Source: DATGHS01 sp035307785 (lineage in GTDB: Bacteria; Planctomycetota; Planctomycetia; Gemmatales; Gemmataceae). Taken from it: DNA of 12,249 bases. This document shows positions 6,831-12,249 of this stretch, one piece after another. The stretch lies in NCBI GenBank assembly GCA_035307785.1, contig DATGHS010000396.1, forward strand, positions 1 through 12,249. Reading direction: 5' to 3'. The position numbers and the translations under genes are program-made. Each line of letters opens with the position of its first letter. Positions within the stretch are counted from its first letter, which is position 1. Under the pieces are notes generated by a model. The model saw only the letters and a list, made by a program, of their open reading frames with translations. It made no database searches and had not been told where the DNA came from.

Positions 6831-8624
6831 ATGGCCCATTTGGAAGCGCGCTACAATAGCGACCCGAGCCGGAACTGGTGCCGGCCGTTGCCCGATAAGC
6901 AAATCACGATTGGCAAGCTCACGAAAAATGCCGACTGGGTGGTGGATTGGGACCCCAAGGTTTCGGGAAATTCCGGTTATCACGTTCTTGTCGAATGGCG
7001 CGACGATAAGCTGTTCGTCAAGCGGCGCCTATTGCCGGAGCCCACGCGCAACCCGGTTTTTTATGGCGGTCAACCCATCGACACGTTCGAGTTGCCCATC
7101 AATGGCCATTTCGTGATTGGCGACACCCGCTTTACTGTGCTCGACGATTCGCAGACGCCGCAGCGTGTGGAACGAACCGAAGTGGACTTCCCGCGCGACA
7201 AGGTGCAGCGCCTGACGTATGGCGACCCGAATCTGCAATTGAATGCGCTTGCGGAATTGCCGGGCATGATCCGGCAATTGCCCAACGATGACATCCTGGC
7301 GGAGATGGTGATCAATTCGCTGTTGCGTGGCGTGTCGCAGGCCGAAGGCGCTGCCGTGGTCATGCTCGGCCCGGAATCCACCGAGAGCGAGCCCAAGGTA
7401 ATCGTTCGCTATTCCACGCGCCGCGGCGCCAATCCGGAGCGCTTGCTGTATCCGAGCCGCAAACTGGCGTACAAAGCGATTAGCTCGCGGATGAGCGTGT
7501 TGCACATCTTCCAGCAAATGTCGAATGATGAAAAGCCGAGTTTCACTGCGATGCCGGAAAACGAATGGGCGATCTGCACGCCGCTCCTCGACGGAGCCTC
7601 TGTGGGTTGGGGACTTTACCTGGCCGGTCGCTTGCCGCACGAGGTTAAAAGCAAAGACAGCGTGGAGCGATCGCCGGAATTAACACACGACGTGAAATTC
7701 TGTGAACTCGTGGCCGACTTGTTCAGTTCCATCCGTGAAATGCGGGCCCTGCAAGCACACGCTGCTCAACTCGAGCGGTTTTTCCCGCGCAACGTTTTGC
7801 GGGAACTTCTCGGCAAGGGTCTGAAGGACGGCATGCTCGACGCCAAACCCTGCACGGTGACGGTGCTCTTCTGCGACTTACGCGGATCGTGCCGCATTGC
7901 CGAGAAGGGCCAGGACGACCTAGTAGCTCTTTGGGACACCGTGAGCGAAGCGCTCGGAATCATGACCAGCGCCATCATGGAGAACAACGGTGTGGTCGGC
8001 GATTTTCAGGGCGATGCGGCCATGGGCTTCTGGGGATGGCCCACCTCGAGCGAAGACCAGATCGAGCAGGCGGCCCGCGCCGCACAGATCATTCGTCGCA
8101 AATTCGCCCAATATGCCGAAAGGCCAGCGCACCGGCTTCGCGGCTTTGCCTGCGGTGTGGGCTTGGCCCACGGCACCGCTATAGCCGGGCGCATCGGCAC
8201 GATTGACCAGTTCAAGATCGGCGTGTTCGGTCCGGTGGTCAACCTGGCCGCGCGGCTCGAATCGCTCACCAAAAAGTTCGGGGTGCCGATCTTGGTCGAT
8301 GAAGCGATTGCCGGCTACCTGGGGGATACGCGGCCGGAGTTTCCCTGCCGAACGCTGGCCCGCGTAGTACCGCACAACATGACTGCACCGGTGATGGTGA
8401 GTGAACTTCTACTGCCGGCCGGCGAACCCGGCGGAATGAAGGAAGTCCACCGGCTCGATTTCAAGGCGGCCCAAAACGAATTCCAGCAAGGCCGCTGGGA
8501 TGCCGCCCGCCGCAAACTTGTATTTGCCGACGGGCCAACTAAGATTTTGAAGGCGTTCATGTCCCGGCATGGCGACCGGCCACCGCAGGGATGGGATGGC
8601 GTAGTGACGCTAGAGGGAATTTGA
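6831..8624 (+). CDS. FHA-GAF-class III nucleotidyl cyclase fusion, atypical substrate pocket
   Basis: A 597-residue cytoplasmic signalling protein with no membrane segment. Residues ~25-107 look like an FHA domain (IGK at 27-29, S48..H51, then IGDTRFTVL), but the usual phosphothreonine-contacting arginines appear replaced (GR to GK, SR to SG). Residues ~150-300 fit a GAF-type sensor. A short helical linker (~301-325) precedes the catalytic domain (~340-525). There D349 (FCDL) and D395 (QGDA) match the two metal-binding aspartates, and N471 and R475 (NLAAR) match the transition-state pair, so the enzyme should be active. The substrate-selecting lysine position is D391 and the aspartate/threonine position is G464. 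An acidic first residue is more like guanylate cyclases (Glu) than adenylate cyclases (Lys), so cAMP cannot be assumed. The C-terminal ~70 residues are unassigned. The gene diverges from the cytochrome operon and may sense its state, but that link is only positional. Confidence 0.92.
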   Translation: MAHLEARYNSDPSRNWCRPLPDKQITIGKLTKNADWVVDWDPKVSGNSGYHVLVEWRDDKLFVKRRLLPEPTRNPVFYGGQPIDTFELPINGHFVIGDTRFTVLDDSQTPQRVERTEVDFPRDKVQRLTYGDPNLQLNALAELPGMIRQLPNDDILAEMVINSLLRGVSQAEGAAVVMLGPESTESEPKVIVRYSTRRGANPERLLYPSRKLAYKAISSRMSVLHIFQQMSNDEKPSFTAMPENEWAICTPLLDGASVGWGLYLAGRLPHEVKSKDSVERSPELTHDVKFCELVADLFSSIREMRALQAHAAQLERFFPRNVLRELLGKGLKDGMLDAKPCTVTVLFCDLRGSCRIAEKGQDDLVALWDTVSEALGIMTSAIMENNGVVGDFQGDAAMGFWGWPTSSEDQIEQAARAAQIIRRKFAQYAERPAHRLRGFACGVGLAHGTAIAGRIGTIDQFKIGVFGPVVNLAARLESLTKKFGVPILVDEAIAGYLGDTRPEFPCRTLARVVPHNMTAPVMVSELLLPAGEPGGMKEVHRLDFKAAQNEFQQGRWDAARRKLVFADGPTKILKAFMSRHGDRPPQGWDGVVTLEGI

Positions 8625-8644
8625 TTGAGTAATGCTTGTTGCTT

Positions 8645-8695
8645 GTAATGACCGCCTTGAGGCGGTCGAGGAGACCCGCTAAAGCGGCTCACTAC
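8645..8695. repeat. Two-hairpin intergenic repeat element, complete copy
   Basis: Hairpin 1 is GACCGCC-TTGA-GGCGGTC (8650-8667), a perfect 7-bp stem. After a 5-nt spacer, hairpin 2 is CCGCT-AA-AGCGG (8676-8687). The outer ends GTAATGA (8645-8651) and TCACTAC (8689-8695) are inverted repeats with one mismatch, so the whole could fold as a three-way junction. It sits in the 82-bp gap between convergent genes. A second, truncated copy with the same spacing is at 11987-12023. This resembles REP or MITE-like dispersed elements. There is no T-run after the stems, so an intrinsic terminator is not supported. Confidence 0.75.
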
Positions 8696-8706
8696 AAACT
8701 CGATAC

Positions 8707-10065
8707 TCATTCCGCACGCCGAATTCCGATCACGAGCCAGCCCTGGCTTGTTTGGGCCTGAATGGGAACGAGTTTCACGTTTTTGCCCAAAGTCGGTGGC
8801 AACGCGATTTCGTCCAGGTCTTGCGGCTTCTTAAGTAGATCCTCCAAATGACTGTTTAGTAAGGACTTGAACCGTAAGCGCGGGCCCGTTAGGCGCTCAT
8901 TGCTGTTTTCTTTGCCCAGTGCCGTAACCCGGGCATCGCCTACTGCAGCTGCGCGCACGCCCTTCGCGGTCCGTTCGAGTCGAAAACGCAGGATGATACT
9001 CATGGCAGGAAATTCGGTGTCCTGGGCGACATATTTCGTACCCCGGATCGTAAGCTGGACAATATTGTCGTCGAAGTGATACTCAAACGGTCTTTGCTTG
9101 TCGAATTCGATCTCAATGTCATCTTGCTCGAACTTCTTGATCTCCTCGGCCGGTATTGGAATGCTGAACAGGTCCGACAATTCCTTCAGCACATTTACCG
9201 ACAGGTACGTCTTCCCAGCGAACAAGCGCGCCGCTCCCGTATTCAGCATCGACTCGTGCACGCGCAAGGCGCCTTCCGCCGCCGCATCGGGTTCTGGCGG
9301 CGCGGCCAATGCCACGGCACCGGCGCCTTCGGAAAGGCGCAGGCGGATGAACATCGTATTCTGCGTGGTTTGCAACACCACTTGCTCGGGGAAGATATTC
9401 CGCTGTTCGTACGGCTTGCGGAGTTTTTCCTGATAATCGCGGTTGGCGGAGAGTAATTGCGGGTCGGCGTCGCGATCGAATCCTTGCCGAATCCAGACGG
9501 CGGCGTGGTCTTCGGCAATGCGCGTGGCCAGATCATCTTGCTTGTAGTATTTCTTGAGCGCCGCCTTGGTGATCGCGCGGTCCAGCGTGGGGTTCTTGAA
9601 GCGCGTGCTCATGCACTCAAGGGTCGGGTACAGCCTATCGCAAGCTTGGGCGGGAGCGAAGCAGACGCCGCCAGCATCGATCCAGACGCGCTTGCGGCCA
9701 TACAGATCACCCACCGCAGTGTTATACACCCGCACCGGACCATGATAGCCGACGGTCCTCGAACTGCTTTGCGCCACCAGCACCAGGTCGAACATAGCCT
9801 GCTGCTGGCACGGGATAAATTCGACCGTGACTTTGCCGCGCGAATGGCTCACGCCGTAGATATCGGTTTTGAGGATATTGTCGCGTACCGGCTCGACCTG
9901 ATCGACGAGTTGTTCGCCGAGTGCCGATGCCAGCGTTTGTTGAATCTCGATGAGGCAATTGGGCTCGAAACCTATCGGCCTTGAAGGCTCCTGTGCCCAA
10001 CAGGAACCGGTTAAAGAAAGTCCGAACCAGGCGAATGCAGCGCAGGCGAAAACGGGGTGCTTCAT
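8707..10065 (-). CDS. Secreted protein of unknown function
   Basis: A 452-residue protein. Residues 1-24 form a clear signal peptide (basic start, hydrophobic core, probable cleavage after CWA). C22 lies in TGSC, a poor lipobox, so ordinary cleavage is more likely than a lipid anchor. The mature part has five cysteines (37, 86, 135, 142, 151), three of them close together, perhaps disulphide-bonded. Residues ~160-225 are charged and helical. An alanine/proline-rich linker (~247-265) precedes a beta-rich C-terminal half with alternating hydrophobic strands. The final segment around 420-448 (LPPTLGKNVKLVPI...GWLVIGI) is loosely reminiscent of lipid-binding tubular folds, but that is speculation. 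I do not recognise a family. No strong ribosome binding site precedes the ATG. It lies 65 bp downstream of another secreted-protein gene on the same strand, so co-transcription is likely. Confidence 0.85.
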   Translation of the reverse strand: MKHPVFACAAFAWFGLSLTGSCWAQEPSRPIGFEPNCLIEIQQTLASALGEQLVDQVEPVRDNILKTDIYGVSHSRGKVTVEFIPCQQQAMFDLVLVAQSSSRTVGYHGPVRVYNTAVGDLYGRKRVWIDAGGVCFAPAQACDRLYPTLECMSTRFKNPTLDRAITKAALKKYYKQDDLATRIAEDHAAVWIRQGFDRDADPQLLSANRDYQEKLRKPYEQRNIFPEQVVLQTTQNTMFIRLRLSEGAGAVALAAPPEPDAAAEGALRVHESMLNTGAARLFAGKTYLSVNVLKELSDLFSIPIPAEEIKKFEQDDIEIEFDKQRPFEYHFDDNIVQLTIRGTKYVAQDTEFPAMSIILRFRLERTAKGVRAAAVGDARVTALGKENSNERLTGPRLRFKSLLNSHLEDLLKKPQDLDEIALPPTLGKNVKLVPIQAQTSQGWLVIGIRRAE

Positions 10066-10130
10066 GATGCCGCTCGAGCGAGAGTGTGCAGAAAGTCTAC
10101 CCGACGACTCTGCTCCAACGGCCGTACGAA

Positions 10131-11942
10131 TTATGGAATCTTGGCCGGCGTGGCTGGTTTCAGCGTTATTCCAGTCATATCCCAGCCATCCGGACGCGTT
10201 ACCACGATGGCGCCGAACGGCTGAAGATAGTGGCGGATCTCTTCATACTTGGGCAGGCTGGTCGTATTCAGGTTCATGGCCTGGCGGGGATTTGCAGGGT
10301 CGAGCAATAGTTGGTGCAACAACTGACCATACATCGTGTTGACTTTATCGAGGCCATTCCGCCGCGCAAGTTCGTAGGTGCCACGCAGGTCTTCGCCGGG
10401 CCGGGCGAATAGTCCAAAGCTCATTTCGTTCTCGCCGAGCTTATCCAGTTCTTGCTGCATGCGCACATAATCGGGCGCGGTGGCCAGCGGCTCGACCGGT
10501 ACGCCTTTGAGCATCACGCGCTCCACCAGAAGCACGTGATTCGCAAACAGCAAATGGCCGTTCGCCACAGCTAGCGCCATTTTGGGCAGTTGAATGGTTT
10601 TGCCCTCGGGAGTCTTCTGTGGCTTCGCGGTGATCTCCCAAATCGTCCTTCCCTGGAACTTGCGTGATTTCACGTCGTCTTCACCATCGAGCAACTGGTC
10701 CATGGCTTGGGCGAGTTTTCTTTCATCACGGGCCGCCAGCGCGATCAACGTGCGGTCGCCGTGGGCCGGCACCGGTTCCGGGCAGTCGGCAAACACACAA
10801 ACTTGCCCGCTCAGTTGCCCGATGACTTCTTTTTGAATGTCGATCCGCGGGCCTTGCGGGTCGTCCTTATACGTTTTCAGCACGGCGGCAAAATCGCCGG
10901 GCTTCCCGGTGATGCGATCGGAAACGATGCCCACCGAATCCAGCACATCCCTCATGCCCCATGAAAAAGAAGTGAAGTTGTTCACATCCTTCGGTACCCA
11001 AGGCGGCGGAGCAAAGGCCGTGCGAGGGCGATTGGGGTAGTTCATCATCTTCATCGCTTTCTCGAAGGGCGGCGGGGCATAGATGGCCGCGCGCACATGC
11101 ATCTCCCAGGGCCCATCGTCGAGCCGTATCGCGCCGCCGAGCGCCTTGAGCCCCGTGAAGCCTTCTTCTTGCAAGATCGTCAGCGGATCCTTGCTTTTCT
11201 TGGCGGCCGGATTCGATGTCGGCCCGGCCGGAACAAGCTGGGCCGCGTCCATGTACCAAAGCAGGTCCGGAGTCTTGCTGTCGGGAAACGCGACGCGCTT
11301 CAAAATGCGCTGATAATTCTTTAGATTCTCCAAACTCATGGGCCCTTTGGTCCACCGTTCCAGCAGGAGCGGCACCGCCTCTTCATGATCGGCCACGATC
11401 AACAAATCGTCTTTAACGAGTTCGAACAGCGCAACGGGCTTTTCCTTGCCCTTGGCCGGAATTTCGAATCGGGCAACCGCGGCCTGAGCTAGCTGTTTCG
11501 ATTGGATGTCGCCGCGCTGAGCTTTGACGTGCATGCCGATCTTCGCCAATAGCACTTTCAACTCGTTTGCCTTGCCCCTCGTATCGACCAGCGCCAGAGT
11601 GGCCAGTTGCTGGTTGGGCAACTGGATTTGCGCGATCGCGGCAGGACTTGAAGCGATCAATTTCACGTCGTCCCAAGTTACGCCCAGCATTCCCAGGAAT
11701 GTTTTGGCATCCATCAATTGACGCTCAATATCCCTCACGAACGGACGCAATGCCGGATCATTGGCCAGCCGAATGTATTGCGTTTTCTCCCAGGCGCGAA
11801 TGGTTTCGGCCAGGTGCGGGAATACGACGACTCCCTGCGTGGTATCGGGAAGCAATTGCTCCAGAGGCGGAGCGGCGTGCGACGGCACCGAAGCGACGGA
11901 CAGCGGAATCAGCAAGGCAAACAACCAATTGCAGCGCAGCAT
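10131..11942 (-). CDS. Secreted protein of unknown function (possible DUF3352-like)
   Basis: A 603-residue protein. The N-terminal segment LFALLIPLSVASVPSHA is a signal peptide with likely cleavage after residue 23; no further membrane segment is seen, so the product should be periplasmic or extracellular. The mature start (PLEQLLPDTTQGVVVFPHL) and later blocks on per-protein values (LATLALVDTRGKANELKVLL, VALFELVKDDLLIVADHEEAVPLLLERW) alternate strands and amphipathic helices. They recall large secreted planctomycete proteins of the DUF3352 kind, which have no known activity; this comparison is from memory and weak. There are no catalytic or metal-binding motifs, and after the signal peptide cysteines are almost absent. 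No ribosome binding site is evident before the ATG. The gene is first in an apparent two-gene unit with the secreted protein downstream, and the repeat-rich region at 11943-12249 lies upstream, where its promoter should be. Confidence 0.85.
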   Translation of the reverse strand: MLRCNWLFALLIPLSVASVPSHAAPPLEQLLPDTTQGVVVFPHLAETIRAWEKTQYIRLANDPALRPFVRDIERQLMDAKTFLGMLGVTWDDVKLIASSPAAIAQIQLPNQQLATLALVDTRGKANELKVLLAKIGMHVKAQRGDIQSKQLAQAAVARFEIPAKGKEKPVALFELVKDDLLIVADHEEAVPLLLERWTKGPMSLENLKNYQRILKRVAFPDSKTPDLLWYMDAAQLVPAGPTSNPAAKKSKDPLTILQEEGFTGLKALGGAIRLDDGPWEMHVRAAIYAPPPFEKAMKMMNYPNRPRTAFAPPPWVPKDVNNFTSFSWGMRDVLDSVGIVSDRITGKPGDFAAVLKTYKDDPQGPRIDIQKEVIGQLSGQVCVFADCPEPVPAHGDRTLIALAARDERKLAQAMDQLLDGEDDVKSRKFQGRTIWEITAKPQKTPEGKTIQLPKMALAVANGHLLFANHVLLVERVMLKGVPVEPLATAPDYVRMQQELDKLGENEMSFGLFARPGEDLRGTYELARRNGLDKVNTMYGQLLHQLLLDPANPRQAMNLNTTSLPKYEEIRHYLQPFGAIVVTRPDGWDMTGITLKPATPAKIP

Positions 11943-11986
11943 GGGGAATCTCGAATGAAGTCGCCAGAAGGCAAGCTGATTGGTTC

Positions 11987-12023
11987 GTAGTGACCGCCTT
12001 TAGGCGGTCAAAAAGACCCGCTA
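11987..12023. repeat. Two-hairpin intergenic repeat element, truncated copy
   Basis: GTAGTGA (11987-11993) leads into hairpin GACCGCC-TTTA-GGCGGTC (11992-12009), then five A, then GACCCGCTA. Up to here it matches the copy at 8645-8695 in order and spacing, but the second hairpin's right arm and the TCACTAC end are missing. The left end GTAGTGA is the exact reverse complement of the right end of the other copy, which defines the likely full element. It lies upstream of the secreted-protein gene starting at 11942. Confidence 0.72.
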
Positions 12024-12065
12024 ATGGAATTTGACTATTTACTTGGGCTTTCGACGCTGGTTTTT

Positions 12066-12232
12066 ACGCCGAAGGCGTTACATCCCAAAGCCCAGGGTTG
12101 CGGCGCTTCGCCGCTACCCTGGGCGGAAGACGATGCAACCCTTTCAGGGTTGATGGTGGGGCGACATCTCCACCCAGGGTAGCCGCGAAGCGCGGCAACC
12201 CTGGGCTGTGATATCGAACCCCGTTGGGGTTC
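12066..12232. repeat. Array of five hairpins with 3-nt loops (intergenic repeat cluster)
   Basis: Five consecutive inverted repeats were found by eye: ACGCC-GAA-GGCGT (12066-12078); a long hairpin at 12091-12123 (arms CCCAGGGT/ACCCTGGG, T-T mismatch, inner stem GCGGCG/CGCCGC, loop CTT); CAACCCT-TTC-AGGGTTG (12136-12152); a second long hairpin at 12173-12205 (same outer arms, A-A mismatch, inner stem GCCGCG/CGCGGC, loop AAG); and GAACCCC-GTT-GGGGTTC (12216-12232). The second long hairpin is the reverse complement of the first except for one G:C to C:G flip. No gene is supported here; any open frame is incidental. The cluster may continue past the window end. Confidence 0.8.
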
Positions 12233-12249
12233 CTTCGCCGCCTTCCTCA

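Larger units (their letters stand above)
11943..12249. other. Gene-free terminal region upstream of the secreted-protein pair
   Basis: These 307 bases hold no supportable coding sequence. They contain the truncated two-hairpin element, then about 40 bases without visible structure (12024-12063), then the five-hairpin array. The promoter for the minus-strand gene starting at 11942 should lie in its first part, but no clear -35/-10 pair was seen. Confidence 0.6.

Noticed and set aside
8208..8216. A straight Lys/Asp to Asp/Lys swap in the cyclase pocket
   Set aside because: Lys462 first seemed to sit at the second specificity position, but counting back from the conserved Asn471 puts Gly464 there; Lys462 is two residues away.
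8650..8687. Bidirectional intrinsic terminator between the convergent genes
   Set aside because: The stems are strong but no T-run follows on either strand, and the same element recurs upstream of a gene.
11992..12014. Intrinsic terminator at the second two-hairpin copy
   Set aside because: The hairpin is followed by A residues on the plus strand, and on the minus strand the T-run comes before the stem rather than after it.
12066..12249. CRISPR array or small protein gene in the terminal repeats
   Set aside because: The units are inverted, unequal and lack regular direct repeats with unique spacers; the open frame across them is short, ends inside the array and has no ribosome binding site.
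1..12249. tRNA, rRNA, insertion sequences or phage genes
   Set aside because: No sequence with the expected conserved motifs or transposase/integrase residues was found on either strand.

Overview
The window looks like chromosomal DNA of a planctomycete-type bacterium (Planctomycetota, perhaps a Pirellulales-like lineage). This is inferred from three things: large periplasmic multiheme c-type cytochromes of the c554 and LVIVD-repeat kinds, an FHA/GAF/class III cyclase fusion, and families of GC-rich intergenic hairpins around lineage-specific secreted proteins. No rRNA, tRNA, transposase or CRISPR array was seen, so the taxonomic call rests on gene style only.

Layout. Positions 1-3569 (+) hold the 3' part of a very large multiheme cytochrome whose start lies outside the window. 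It carries one CX4CH and seven CXXCH haem motifs, followed by a beta-propeller-like LVIVD repeat region. Converging on it with an 18-bp gap is a minus-strand pair, 6652-5204 and 5207-3588, overlapping by 4 bp (ATGA). The pair encodes two paralogous five-haem cytochromes of the c554 type. Together the three proteins look like a periplasmic or cell-surface electron-transfer module; donor and acceptor cannot be read from the sequence.

Diverging from the cytochrome pair, across a 178-bp intergenic region, is an FHA-GAF-nucleotidyl cyclase gene (6831-8624, +). Its catalytic domain keeps the metal-binding and transition-state residues. Both residues that normally select ATP are replaced, and the acidic residue at the lysine position resembles guanylate cyclases.

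Positions 8707-11942 (-) hold two genes for secreted proteins with no recognised function, 65 bp apart and probably co-transcribed. They are flanked by intergenic repeats. A two-hairpin element occurs twice, at 8645-8695 and, truncated, at 11987-12023. The last ~170 bases are an array of five short-loop hairpins, two of which are inverted copies of each other with a compensatory base-pair change. The repeat elements and the unusual cyclase active site are the most distinctive signals here.
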